A stretch of 64,000 nt of DNA from Salvator merianae (lineage: Eukaryota; Chordata; Lepidosauria; Squamata; Teiidae): the NCBI GenBank assembly GCA_003586115.2, contig QVOM02000034.1, forward strand, positions 10,692,073-10,756,072, read 5' to 3'. Made by a program: the position numbers and the translations under genes. The notes under the pieces are model-generated. The model was not told the DNA's origin. It did not search any database and saw only the letters and a list, made by a program, of their open reading frames with translations. This document shows positions 45,122-56,744 of the stretch, piece after piece (position 1 is the stretch's first letter; the number at the start of each line of letters is the position of its first letter).

Positions 45122-45490
45122 CAGTGTTTCTCATCTTTTTTTTCTGACTGTGGCCCCTTTCTGACCTTTTTTCCTTCCTGTGGCCCCCCTGTAGTACCCA
45201 GCCTGCACAGTGGTGGAGTGCAGAAGTGAGAGGGAGAAGGAAGTGGAAGCGACATTTCCGCAGAGTGCGCGTGGCGATCCATTCACTGGGAAGCACAGTC
45301 ACTTCTCTGTTCATTCTACTTCTCTGTTTTCTGTTTTCTTCACTTCTCTGTTTTCTTCACTTCTCACTTCCCTCTGTGGCCCCCTAGTCCCTTGCCATGG
45401 CCCCCCATTTATGTGATTTTCACCTTTGCCCTCTTTGGAATATCCTGGGGGCCCACAGGGGGCCATATGGCCCCTGGTTGAGAAACGCTG
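45122..45490. mobile_element. hAT-type MITE, 369 bp
   Basis: CCCTAGAG is duplicated exactly at 45114-45121 and 45491-45498. Ends read inward are CAGTGTTTCTCATC and CAGCGTTTCTCAACC, the classic hAT/Charlie-type terminus. The interior has TGGCCCC-rich blocks and a CTTCTCTGTTTTC-type simple repeat; no transposase. Confidence 0.93.
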
Positions 45491-45574
45491 CCCTAGAGGC
45501 TCTGGGGCTAGGAACTTTTGAAAACTGACCTCACTGAACATAAGGCGTGTATGAAGCTCTGAGCTAAGAGGTAT

Positions 45575-46061
45575 CTTAAGGCCATTTCATCCTGGCCGGG
45601 ATACTAGTCCAGTACCAGGCCTAGACCCCTTCTGTGCCTCCCATTCTACACTCTGCAGTGGAACAGAAGAGGCCCCATCCTTTGCTAGCATGCTGCGTCT
45701 GCATGGGATGCAGCGTAACCTGTTCTAGGCAGCCAAAATTGTTGGTTTAGACGGGGATACTGGTAGACTTCTTTTAACAGTCTGCTGGCAGTCCTGGGGC
45801 CTGCAGAATGGAACAAGGAACCATGGGGAAGAACCAAAAAAAAGTCTCCCAGGGGAACTAAGGGCAGGAATTTTAGCTCCTGACCCACAGGAAAACACAG
45901 CAGACAGCTCTGAAGATTGTGCAGTCTTTGAACCTAGCAAGGGGATTGTCTGGGAACAGCTGTCTGAGTGCAGACAGCTTGTTTCAAGTCAGTGGGACCA
46001 CTCCTGCCACCTGAACCACCGCCCGGACTGGGCCAGCAAGGTGAGTGTGAAAATGGCCTTA
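45575..46061. mobile_element. MITE with TAAGGCCATTT termini
   Basis: Left TTAAGGCCATTTCATCC; right read inward CTAAGGCCATTTTCACAC. About 487 bp. The interior shares AGTCCAGTACCAG-like and TAGACTTC segments with 18684-19258 and 44830-45113, suggesting one broad family. Confidence 0.6.
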
Positions 46062-46439
46062 GACATCATCCGTATGGGCCTTCCATAAGTGGCGTTTATC
46101 TAATTTTAATTCAAATATAAAATATTTGTGTCCTGATGTGCAAAGAAAAGGTTGAAGCTATGCTGACATTTCACCATCACACACTGATTTTATCCGCAGT
46201 CTTTTTGTTGTAGTTTTCTGCTCAGTTGGCTTCCATCTCATTGCCTAGCAACTGTTCTGCCTAGCCATGATTGGTTAGCTGTCTGTCCAGCCCTACCTCA
46301 GGATCCAAACTAATGTTATGCGCATCTGAGATAAACCTGCTGAATGCTCATGAACCAAATGGTGAGAAATGGCAGCAAAATATCAAGCTAATATTGCCTG
46401 TATTGTTTCCTTCTTTTGAAATAATTTGACTCGGTAAAT

Positions 46440-46660
46440 GTTCATTCCAGCCATGAAAGAGAGGTCAGATTCTTAGATATTGTAAACAACTGTGCACTGG
46501 AGCTATTCACTGTGGAACCAATGAAAGGTGAAGTAATACTGGATTTGCTCTTAAGTGGTGCTCAGAACTTGGTGAGAGAAGTAAATGTAGTGAAACAGAC
46601 TGGGAATAATAAACATAATGCAATAAAAATCCAACACTTAAAGATCTGAGACTCCCCTAG
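46440..46660 (+). mobile_element. LINE endonuclease-region fragment
   Basis: Translates in pieces as a CR1-like block (NCALELFTVEP, then VILDLLLSGAQNL), corresponding to the region after the endonuclease active site. Stops and frameshifts follow. Confidence 0.6.
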
Positions 46661-46980
46661 GTATTTTCACAAGCCTATTCAGCCTATCAGTTAGAGAAGA
46701 CTAGACTTTATATATTCTGAAATTAAACATTAATCTGGAAATTTGGATAAGGTGGGCCCAGAAATATCAAATAAAATATTCCTAAAGGGCATCAGCTATT
46801 CAACATTGCTCTGAGAAGTGGCCACTTTCTTCATTGCATTATTATTGGACTCTCTATTGATTAAGATATGGCTGTTTTCTTCGATTCTTATTCTGTATTT
46901 TGACAGCTGATTTTATCCTCAAAATATATTTTAATCACTTTACATTATCATTTGAATCATTTATAGACTTTCATATGTTG

Positions 46981-47022
46981 TAGATAGATAGATAGATAGA
47001 TAGAGAGATAGATAGATAGATA
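46981..47022. repeat. (GATA)n microsatellite
   Basis: About ten units with one GAGA interruption. Confidence 0.97.
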
Positions 47023-47150
47023 CCTGGATTCTATGTTATTCACAACCACAAAAAGAGAGCTTCAGTTACAATGTATACCTAAAATTAAGAAAAGGAACTC
47101 TAAGGCCAAAAAGAGGCTGAATGGTTTCTTGGCATGGTCAAGAGACCTAG

Positions 47151-47653
47151 GACCTGTTCGCACTTACAATGGTATCACAGTATAACTAGCACTGTTCGGG
47201 CCAGTAGGGTTCGGGTACAGAGAGAGGTCTTCGCACCTGTCAGTGCTGGAACACTCTGCAAGCCGAGCAGTGCTGGACGCAGTGCGAATGGGAGCATACT
47301 AGTTCAGTAGCTGTGTCTGAACTTAAAGGGTCTGTGTTCGAACCTGTGTCCGAAAAGGCCACCAGGGTCTGGACCCCAAGGTCCGAACCAGGGTACAAAC
47401 CGGCAGACTGCGCCTGCGTGGCCCCGCCACCATTTTGAACCTGGAAATGGTGCGAACACACCTTCCCTGATCCTCATCTGATCGTGCAGGTTGGGTTGGA
47501 GACTACAAATTAGTTGACCACAGCTGGTTGGATTCAGGTAAGTATCAGGTGGGCTTTAGTAGATTTCAGGTCAGCTGGGGCTGTTCGCAAGTGCGGATCC
47601 TGCGTTTTAGCATGCGTCCTGAAACATACCACTTGCTAAGTGTGAACAGGCCC
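47151..47653. mobile_element. GGACCTGTTCGCAC-TIR MITE
   Basis: Left GGACCTGTTCGCACTTA; right read inward GGGCCTGTTCACACTTAGC. About 500 bp, interior with GTTCGGGTACAG and TCCGAAC segments. Its right end directly abuts copy H. Confidence 0.75.
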
Positions 47654-48260
47654 CTATTTGCACTTGCTGTTAGCAAACATCAAGCATGCTTGCTAGCCAA
47701 GTGCATCCGTACCTTGCAGAGGCCCAAGGTACGGATGCACCTTGAGGGTTACATCTGCTCCCACTGCTACTACCTGTGGAGCACTAATTAGTTTGCACCT
47801 ACCTGGTAGAGAAATGTCCAGGCTGGTGCGACACAACAATCAGGCACGTGCGAGTGGGCCCGATTGGGCCCGATCAGGCCACTTGATGCCTGATTGGGTC
47901 TGAGCCTGGTCCTTGCCATGGCAGCGGCAGGGAAGTGGCTGGCTGCTGCCATGGCAACTGGCAGGCCCACGTAGCGTATAGGTGCACACAGGTGTGATCA
48001 GGTGATTGCGCCTGCACAATTGGCTGATTGGGCCAGCGGGATCATGCTGTCCCAATCAGCCAATTGCAGTGGTTGCTATGACAGCAGCTAGCCACTTCCC
48101 AGCCACTGCCATGACGAGAATCAGGCATGTGAATGCCGGTAGCCAGCTTCTAGTGTGGTTTCTGGCCTAGCAGTGTGGACAGTGTCTGTACTGCATGGGC
48201 TATTCCATGTTAGAGTGGGATAATTATCCTGTTCTAATGTGGAAAGTGTGAAAACGCCCA
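47650..48260 (-). mobile_element. GGGCC-TIR MITE copy H
   Basis: Left GGCCCCTATTTGCACTTGC with hairpin TTAGCAAACATC/GCATGCTTGCTAG; right hairpin ATGTTAGAGTGGGATAATTA then TCTAATGTGG, ending AAAGTGTGAAAACGCCC. Contains the same internal CCATGGCAGCGGCAGG block as 12620. Confidence 0.8.
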
Positions 48261-48261
48261 T

Positions 48262-48905
48262 TGAAGCTATTGGTGGAAAAAAGCACCCTTTAGAAAACAG
48301 AAAAAGCAAAAAAGAATACAAATCTTTGCAAAAGAAATGCAAAGCGACGAGGGAAGGGAAAAGAACATTTACATATAAGCTAGTCAAGGAGGTGTGGATT
48401 CCTTAGAAAATAAGGAAGTCAAAGTCATGCTAAGTGAAGAAAAGAACATAGCAGAGAAGCTGATTGAATTTTTTGCATTAATCTCCATGGAAGACAATTT
48501 GGGGCAGATCCCTGAGCCTGAGTTTCTATTCTCAGAAAGGGCAAGAGTGGTAGTCGAAGGGCTTATGGAAAATTAAACATCAACAAGTCACCAGGCTCTG
48601 ATGGCCTCCACCTAATAGTTATGAAAAAGCTCTAAGATGAGATTATAGATCTTCTGACATAAATATGCAACTTGTAACTCCATGCTACTTCCATAGTTGA
48701 GGAGCAGAAGGTGTCTAATGTAACTGTAATTTTTTTAAAGGGCTGTAGGGGAGATCCAGGAAATTACAGCTTAACATCTGTTCTAGGGAAGATAGTGGAA
48801 AGCACCATTAAAATAAAATTATTAAATATTCAGAGGCATGGGCCGAACTCAATGATAGCCAACATGGCTTCTGTAAGGGGAAGTCCTATCTAACTATGTC
48901 TGCTT
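48262..48905 (+). mobile_element. CR1-like LINE fragment
   Basis: Contains EKNIAEKLIEFF and LGQIPEPEFLF followed by an NKSPGSDGLH-like block, the start of a reverse-transcriptase region. Broken by stops. Confidence 0.75.
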
Positions 48906-50385
48906 TGAGCTCTTTATTATTTATTATTTCAATTTCTACCCTGCCCTATACTGAGGGGTCCTAGGGCGGCTTACAAAAACCTACAAAAACTATTATAATA
49001 AAAACACCATAAAACATTATAAAACATCATAAAACATACAAAAAACTTACAAAGCATTTAAAAACTATTACAGTAAAAATATCGTAAAAACATTATAAAA
49101 CATCATAAAAAATATTTCATGGCCCCCACCACAAAATTACCCTCACCCAACAATACAACAGACTAGCAGCAATGAGGGGGCTCCTCAGAGGGTCAAGGAC
49201 CATATGCTCGGGCAAAGAGAAAGGTCTTTACCAGGTGCCAAAACCCAAACAGGGATGACGCCTGGCAAATCTCAGTAGGGAGGCTGTTCCACAACCTGGG
49301 GGCAGCCACAGAGAAAGTCCTCACCTCCCCCTGCACTAATGCAGGGGAAGGGACCACCAGGAGAGATTCCCCCTGTGATGTCAGTTTGTGGGCAGGCACA
49401 TATGGGTGGAGGCGCTCCTTCAGGTAAGTAGGGCCCAAACCATTTAGGGCTTTAAAGACCAAAGTCAACACCTTGAATTGAGCCCGGAAACATATCAGAA
49501 GCCAGTGAAGACTTTTCAGAACCAGTGAGATATGTGCACAGCCTGGTTGACCCAACAGCAGACAAGCTGCTGCATTCTGCACTAGCTCCAGTTTCTGGAC
49601 CGTCTTCAAGGGTAGCCCCATGTACAGCACATTACAGTAGTCCAAACGGGAGGTTACCAGGGTATGCAGAACTGTGGTCTGGTCCCCAGCATCCAAATAC
49701 GAGTGAAGCTGACGAACCGTTCGGAGCATCTGGTAGGCACTCCTGTCCACTGCCACCACATGTAATTCAAGGGATAGTGATGAATCCAGGAGGACCCCCA
49801 GGTCTCACACTCAGTCCCCGACGGGAAGAACATTCCCATCCACCACCGGGTGTCCCGAGATGTCCGGAACATGGGGGCTCTGAACCCACAGAATGTCCAT
49901 TTTGGCTGGATTTGGTCCTCATCCAGCCCGACACTGCCCCCAGACAGGAGTCCAGCATAGAGAGTGCCTCACCTGACTCTGCTGGAATCAAGAGGTAGAG
50001 CTAGGTGTCATCTGCATATTGATGGCACCCAACTCCAAACTTCCTAATGACCTTCCCAAGCAGTTGCATGTAGACGTTAAACAGTAGTGGGGACAACACT
50101 GAGCCCTGGGGAACCCTGCAAGGGAGTTCCCTTGGCTGTGAGTGCTGGCCATGTACCACCACTCTGTGACACCTCCCCTGGAGAAAGGACTTGAGCCACC
50201 ACAGAACAGTGCCCTGAAGGCCCAGTCCCTGAAATCAGTCCAGGAGGATACCATGGTTGATGGTATCAAATGCAGCTGATAGGTCCAGGAGAACCAATAA
50301 GGAGGCATGCTCCCTGTCCCTCTCCCAAAGTAGGTCATCCATCAGGAGCTTTTTGGTGGATGCCAGCAGGACCTGGTGATTTGTT
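48906..50385 (-). mobile_element. L2-type LINE, reverse-transcriptase region to 3' end (antisense)
   Basis: On the minus strand an open frame of 188 codons (49759-49193) holds VTSRLDYCNVLYMGLP, LVQNAAACLLLGQ and APRLWNSLP, the C-terminal signature of L2 reverse transcriptase. Upstream, broken frames carry the QYADDT catalytic region near 50030. The 3' end on the left is GTAAGCCGCCCTAGGACCCC plus an AAATAATAAA tail. About 1.5 kb, 5'-truncated, non-functional. Confidence 0.88.
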
Positions 50386-51340
50386 GGTGTTTAATTTGTC
50401 AAAAAAAACACTACCACTTCTTCTCTTGTCGCTACTATTTCCCGTAGTTCATTGGACTCCTTTCTAAAGAACAGAAGTTCAGGCTCAGGAAGCTGCCCCA
50501 ACTTATCTTCTGGGAAGTTAGTTGCAAACAATTCATTCAACATCTCTACAATCTCTTTTTCTCCTCTCAGCACACCTTTGTCAATTGATGCCCTCATGAT
50601 CCAAGGAACCAACTGCCTCCCTAACCGGCTTCTTACTTCTAATGTATTTGGAAAAAAATTATCTGACTTTATATCTGGCAATGTGTTCTTCTGTCTCCTT
50701 GCATTTCTTTTGCCAAAGTTTGTGTTCTCTCTTGTTTTCTTCACTAGGACACTCTTTCCACTTCTTCAAAGGCACTTTCTTGCCCTAAATAACTTCCTTA
50801 ACAATGCCGGTTAACCACAGAGGCCTCTTTTTGGCCTTGGAAGTCCTCTTCTTAATTTTGGGAATATATTGTAACTGGGCCTGTATGATTGTGGTTTAAA
50901 TAGTTGCCAAACTTTCAAGAGAGAGAGAGTGCCCTTTCCAGCTTCTCTTTGAGTTTCCTTTTCACCAGGCTTCTCTGTTTTGAGAAGTTGCCTTTTTAAA
51001 AATAAAATACAACTGTGTTGGAGTTGCCTTGGATTTCACCTTTTCTATAAATATAATTTTTTTTAAAAAACCTCTTCCTATCAGTTCAACTACATTTATT
51101 TCTCCCCATCAAATCTTGACTGCAACTTAAGAGTATGCCCCCTATATATCTATATTCTCTTTGAGAACCTGTCATTCCAGTTCACCCATTTTATTACACA
51201 GATTTCGCATTTGCATATAAACACTGGCACACAGAATCTGTGCCCATACTCTTTTGACCTGAACTGTTTCCCCTTTCTTGTTATGGTCCTTTTTAATAGC
51301 CAAACCTGACTACATCTTCATTGCTTATTTTTTCTTGCCC
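50386..51340 (-). mobile_element. CR1-like LINE fragment (antisense)
   Basis: The minus strand has EKEIVEMLNELFATNF and KLGQLPEPELLFF, the same region as in 48262-48905 but in the opposite direction, followed upstream by non-coding AT-rich remains. Ends at the L1-like insertion at 51345. Confidence 0.75.
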
Positions 51341-51344
51341 CAAC

Positions 51345-53101
51345 TCTCCTTGGTTTTTTAAAAAATTTTATTTTAGATATATAAAATTATAGTAAATGAT
51401 TCATAATTCATAAACTTACATTCTTAACTACCAACTTCCTCCTCCTCCTTCTTCTTCCGCCCCCCAAAGCTGCTTCTATATTTCATATTCTTGTCGTCGT
51501 CCCCCCCCCAGTCGCCCACTTCTTTTTTTCTAGCGATTGTCTTCTTTCCTCTTCCTTCTTTCAGTCCGGCAGGCACAAATCCACTTTCCCATTCTTGCAA
51601 GGGTTTCCGGTTTTCATACAGAGAACCTATCAACTGTATTATTTCTCAGTAAATTAATCGATTTATTGATCTCAGCCAGCTTTCAAAGTCTTCTTCTAAT
51701 ATCACTCTTTCAATGATTCAGCTTTTGCTGATTGTTCTGTTAACCCACTTCTTGATTTCCTCCTTTTAACTCTTACAGTTTCTTTTTTTCTGCTTTTCCT
51801 CCAATCTTTTCCATATTTGAACCAAAAAATTTCCATCTTATCCTCAGAGTTCAGTCTGAATCTTTGTTGATTCCAAGTAGAGATTACTCCTTTTACTGTT
51901 AGCTTCATATGCTCCTTTCTCCATTGTATAATTTTTCCTGGGACTTCCTTCAATGAAATAGTAGAACCTTGAAATGTTGCTAGTAGTGACTCATACTGTC
52001 TCACTAGAACAGTGTCTCTTGTAGCTTTCCTTACAAAGAACACCATTACATCCCTTGACCCTTTGTCTATGATAGGTTCAAATGCCTGTTTGTATTTCTT
52101 GTGCCATAAATTTTGCCTGAGGAATTTCTGCCTTAAAATCATCCTGTTTCAGAGCTTTATCTTTTATTCCATGAAGTTCAGTGCGTACAGCACCTATTTC
52201 ATTTTCAAGGTCTTGCAGTAATCTTTCAAAATTCTGCTCCTGATATTAAAAGGTTCTATATAATTCCTGCATAATAAAGCCCATTTTTTTATGAATAAAA
52301 TTCATTGGCTCTGATTCCAAGGCACAGCTCTGCTCTTTTGGCTGTTTATCTTTTTCTAGTTTCAGCTTTCTGTTGCCATATTTTAAAACTTTTCAGATTT
52401 GAGATGCACTGATTCAATCCTCCAGTATACTTTCCACAGTACTTATAATTTAATCCTCTGAAGAAGCCCTCTATTGGTCATTCGTTGTTATGAACAGACA
52501 AATGTTTTCCAACTCTCAGCTGGAGAAAACTAGCCGCCATTAATTGTCCCAGCTTATCTCTTAGTTGACAAAAAAAGTTTTAATGAGATACTGAAAACCC
52601 CAGCGTGTTTTGAAACTTTGAATGATTTATCTCTAAGAATTAGAAGCCTCTACACATATTTTAGCATCTTGCTGAATTATGATGTTTAAATTTTTGGCAA
52701 ATATTCTCAGGGTTTTAATTGCAGAAAACTCTTATCTGAAGGGTTCCCCCCCTCCTTAAATTTGATATCTTCATAAATTAAATGAGGATCGGCCGAACTT
52801 ACTGCCTTTAAAGACGACACACAACGTAACTCGGGAATGTTGTTGATATTCCTCCCGCTCCGTTCATCTCCTCCCATATGTGGGCTGCCATGAATTCCTC
52901 ACTGCCCCCACTGGGGGAGAGTTGTTTGGAGCTTTAATGAAGAATCCCTCTGCCCCTCTGTCACTCAAGGAGATAAAATCTTCTGACAGAGGGGATTAAG
53001 ACTCCCCCCTCTGTCTCCTCATGTTGCGGTTTGCTTAGAGGAAAAATTCCTCTCAGCAACTACAATCGGCCATCTTCCTGGAAGACGTCTCCTTGGGTTT
53101 T
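51345..53101 (-). mobile_element. L1-like element with ORF1-type region only, 1.75 kb, with target duplication
   Basis: TCTCCTTGGTTTT at 51345-51357 and TCTCCTTGGGTTTT at 53088-53101 flank the element. Its 3' A-rich end (minus strand AATAAAATTTTTTAAAAAA) is on the left, and its 5' end, starting GACGTCTTCCAGGAAGATGG, is on the right. The only coding remains are ORF1-like: a coiled-coil-like part (about 52400-52150) and a C-terminal part, 52142-51702, with VMVFFVRKATRDTVL and a RFRLNSEDKMEIFWF end. No endonuclease or reverse transcriptase lies between the duplications. Confidence 0.72.
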
Positions 53102-53329
53102 AGCTTGAACAACGAAATGGCTGTTTTTGTAGAACTTCAAAATAGCTGAGGTTTTGAGACTCGTGTAAACTCATGTATACTATAAATATAACACAACTTG
53201 TAGAGTACATCAATAATATCCTCTTTATGTATGTATGTGTGTACGTGCTGAGAAATATTTTAGATTGCCTGTTGCATTTTATATTCAAATGCATTTTATT
53301 GTATTTTATATTGTATTGATATTTGGGTT

Positions 53330-53433
53330 CGTATTTGGCTTTTGTATTTTGATTGGTTAATAACTGCTGGTAAACCGCCTCAAACATATTGTGGAAAGAC
53401 AGTATACAAATAAAGGATGATGATGATGATATG
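53330..53433 (+). mobile_element. LINE/SINE-type 3' tail
   Basis: GGTAAACCGCCTCAAACATA then ATACAAATAAAGGATGATGA with an (ATG)n tail. Confidence 0.55.
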
Positions 53434-53559
53434 ACCAAGAGAAAGTGGTCTTTGGACCTTTCTGTATTTATCTTTCCATGATCCTGATCAGTGGGTCTGT
53501 ACCTAGCCACACAACAAGCTCGCACAACAGTTCTGATGGCTAGCAATGAAAGTTCTTAG

Positions 53560-53735
53560 CCTCAAAGCCCCAGGAGACCCATTTCAGTGGCATGCTGTGG
53601 TGCTCTATTGAAATGGGTCCCCCAATAGTTCAGAAAATGATAGCATGTGCCTTCTGCACACCTCTGTGATCTGGACTGACCAGCGCTAGTCTGCTGTTAG
53701 TCCTTGGTGTTAAGGACTTCTAGGGATCCAGCTCA
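53560..53735. mobile_element. MITE fragment related to 60585-60960
   Basis: CCCATTTCAGTGGCATGCTG and GGTCCCCCAATAGTTCAGAA align with GGATGCATTTTGGCAGCATA and GTCCCCCGGTAATTTTGAA at 60795-60855. Confidence 0.45.
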
Positions 53736-54016
53736 GGGGCCTGCTGAACAGGGGACTGTAATCTGGAATTAAGGTAAAGTTCCTTTGTGGTTGTTGTTGT
53801 ATGATGTAAGGATTTATCAAGATGGATTTGAATTGCAGTGACTGTACAGTCAAATCCTTGCCATCTTGATCTCCTGCTGGGATTGCTTTTGGGGTCCATG
53901 GAGTTATGAAGGAGAGGGATCTTTCTCAGCTTTCCTGATTTATTTAAAATCTTTTCATGCTGTCCTTTTTCATAGCTGCAGGGAGTAGATAGCAACAAAG
54001 AAAACAAAAAACAGTA

Positions 54017-54736
54017 CAGCAAATTCTCCATATTTGTGGCTTTACGACAGAAGCTACATATTTGCAAAGAGGAGGCCTAATTGTTTATGAATAAGAGGAG
54101 ACGTTACATTGTTAAGCTTTCCCATGCTTTTTAAATTGTTTCCTTTTTATCCTTTGCTGTCTGTGTTCCAGCCCCTCCCACCCCATGGCATTTCTTCCCA
54201 CCTTTTAGGGTTTTTTGGCTGTCATCATCCTAACTTCTTATCCAGTCTATGCCTACCACCCCTTTCTTAACTTGGTGTGTGTGTGTCTTGTGCTGCCTTT
54301 TAAGCTGTCCCTCAACCCCCATGCTTTTCTAAACCTTTTTAACTGGGGTTTTCCCTCCTCTACTCCCCACCCTAATGCTTCTTTCCACTTTTTAAATTTT
54401 CTGTTTGCCATCACAGCCTCCCATCTACTTTCCTGTAACTCTACTTCTTTTCTAATTGACTTTTTTGCCTTATTTAAGCTCTGTTTTTGTTTTGTCACAG
54501 CTTTCTATTTTAAACCTGCCTGCTTCCCCACACCTTTTTCCTCCTGTTCCAGTTCTGTAAGCCTGGTTTGGTGGTTAGGGGGTGACGGGAGTGAATACAG
54601 AAGCATTGCTACTGTAGGGAGTAGGCTGATCCATTAAATCTTTGTTTTCCTTTGGATTAATGTTTCTGTATTCATGAGTTCCTTGTTTGCAAGAGTTTGG
54701 AAGCAACTAATCCTCACAAATATGGAAGGATTACTA
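54017..54736. mobile_element. Putative Tigger/pogo-like MITE, 720 bp
   Basis: Ends read inward are CAGCAAATTCTCCATATTTG and TAGTAATCCTTCCATATTTG, flanked by TA at 54015-54016 and 54737-54738. TA duplication and the CAG(T/C)AAATCCTC-like terminus fit Tc1/mariner-type elements. A C/T-rich interior carries open frames with no recognised domain. Confidence 0.55.
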
Positions 54737-55159
54737 TACATTAAAACACAAGTGACAGACAGTTGATAGATAGCTGGTAGAGCAATGATTCGATCTGTAT
54801 CTAGCAAATACCTGGGAAGACGGCTATGGGAAGATAGACATGATAGTGATTTGAAGAGAAACTGCTCAGGTTCACCCCTCGGACTTTTAGCCACCATATT
54901 TCATCAGGTGTTTGTCTGTCATGTCTGCAAGTATTAAAATAACCTTAACAGTGAAAGTGTGAGATCTGCGGAATGCCAACTGTATTTGGGGAATCTCATC
55001 TGTATTTGGGGAATTTCCCCCAAATTTTGAATTTTCAAAACTTGAAAGGATACACCGGTGAACATCAGCCTTCATCTACATGATAACGTCAAATAAGATA
55101 AAACAAAATAAGGACTGTATGATGATAAGATTTCTTTCAGTAAAAAGATAACCAGACTT

Positions 55160-55260
55160 GTCATCATTATCCATTTATTTAGATATTGCCTTCCCACAGA
55201 ATGCTTAGGGCCAGCCTACAAGCAATTATAAAACAAGCAAAGCAAAGCACGCAAGCAAAG
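55160..55260 (-). mobile_element. LINE-type 3' tail (antisense)
   Basis: TCCATTTATTTAGATATTGC then AGCCTACAAGCAATTATAAA, the inverse of a common 3' end. Confidence 0.5.
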
Positions 55261-55311
55261 CCCAAGAACCAGATTATCAAAATGCAATACAAAGTACACT
55301 AAAGTACATTA

Positions 55312-55744
55312 GGATGCCTCCAGATGGCAAGAGGCAATTACAGAACCTTCTTTAGATCCTGCAGCTGCCTCTTGCTGCCCCTGCCAGAAGGCAGGAGACA
55401 ATTCCGGCTTCTTACCTCTGTCTGCCAGCTCCTTGCGATATTGTTTTTGTTCTAAATACCCGGATGTTAGCCAAGTACCTGCCCACCTCCCTTTGTTTTT
55501 TTCCCGCACTTGGCTTCCATCCAGGTATTTAAAACAGGAACAATATTGCAAGGAGCTGGCAGACTGAGGTACGCAATCGACATTATGGGAAACCCGGCAT
55601 CATTGCTGGATTTCCTGTGATACCACTGTTTCAGGATATCACCTTGATATCCCAGGACTATACTGGGAACGCCATTGGTATGTGTGGTATTCCCAATATA
55701 ATTCCAGGAGAGCTGCAGGTTTACCCCTGCTTCTGGAGGCACTC
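55312..55744. mobile_element. GGCTGCCTCC-TIR MITE, 433 bp
   Basis: TTA precedes GGATGCCTCCAGATGG; the right end read inward is GAGTGCCTCCAGAAGC, followed by TTG. Shares ATATCCCAGGACTA and GTATTCCCAATATA with the copies at 41 and 62 kb. Confidence 0.75.
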
Positions 55745-56424
55745 TTGGATATAAAATCCAGGGGGAAATACTCCATTCTCAAACTCACAGGGCCATCAAG
55801 CCCAATTGTTCAACTGACATCTGGCAGTTTTCAAGCCTAGGTAGTTTGCTTATGCAGGGCTCTTGGAACAACTGGAGAAGGAAGACAGGGAAAGGACTCA
55901 GCTGGGGCAAGCAGCAAACAGTCCACCACAGGAACCACCAAGCAATTCATAGCTCTCAAATTCCTCTATGAACAGTATTTTACTGACCTGATAAACCTGT
56001 TTTGTTTCCTGCTGTATTTGGAACTAAACATCAAGCTTGAAGACGCTTAAAACCTGTTTGCTGCAAAGAGGGCAAATCCTTGAATAATGCTTTGACCATT
56101 AATATAATCTTCTCCCCTCCTCCTCCTCCTCCTTCTTTCTGGCAAGATTTTTAGATGCTAAATGGTCAAAATAACCATTTCACTTAATCCTCCTTGGATA
56201 ACCAAGTGTGACAAGCAAAAGCCTACAGCACGTTGTGTAGAGAAGGCTCAGACTGACAATAAAGTCAGTGACACTGTAGGTGGGAGAATGGGTGACAGTG
56301 GTGGTATGGAGGGATGCTCCAGTCTACCAGTGTAAGTCATTGGCACTGCAGAGGGCAAATCACATTTTTGAAAGTTTTCAGGATTCCATTAAAGAAGGAA
56401 AGGCACATTTTCATTGTTGTTGTT

Positions 56425-56600
56425 GTTAGGTATCAGTGAGTCATGACCGACTCCGGGTTGACTGCATGGGCATCTCTATGCAGTTTTCTTGGCAGAGACA
56501 CAGAAGTGGTTTGTCATAGCCTGCTTCTGGGGAGAGGTGGGGAATGAACCAGCACCCCTCTGCTTTCCAGGTCACTGAGTTACAGCCACTCCCAAATACC
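56425..56600 (-). mobile_element. tRNA-derived SINE
   Basis: GTATCAGTGAGTCATGACCG, GCAGTTTTCTTGGCAGAGAC and a decayed head near 56580 match 15528-15767. Confidence 0.8.
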
Positions 56601-56740
56601 ACAGACTCCCCTATGAAGTTTTCTTGGCAGAGATGCAGCAGTTGTTTGTCATTGCTTACTTTTGTGGAGAAGCTGGGGATCAAACTGGCAACCCTCTGCT
56701 TTCCAGGCACTTTTGTTCTACTACCGAGCTCCATCCACTT
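56601..56740 (-). mobile_element. tRNA-derived SINE, second partial copy in tandem
   Basis: GAAGTTTTCTTGGCAGAGAT, AACTGGCAACCCTCTGCTTT and CTACCGAGCTCCATCCAC repeat the head half of the preceding copy. Confidence 0.75.
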
Positions 56741-56744
56741 CCAG

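Noticed and set aside
49193..49759. 188-codon open frame as a host gene
   Set aside because: The sequence is the C-terminal part of an L2 reverse transcriptase, antisense, with a LINE tail on its 3' side.
53100..53546. 148-codon minus-strand frame
   Set aside because: Runs over a repeat tail and an (ATG)n run; composition is that of AT-rich non-coding DNA.
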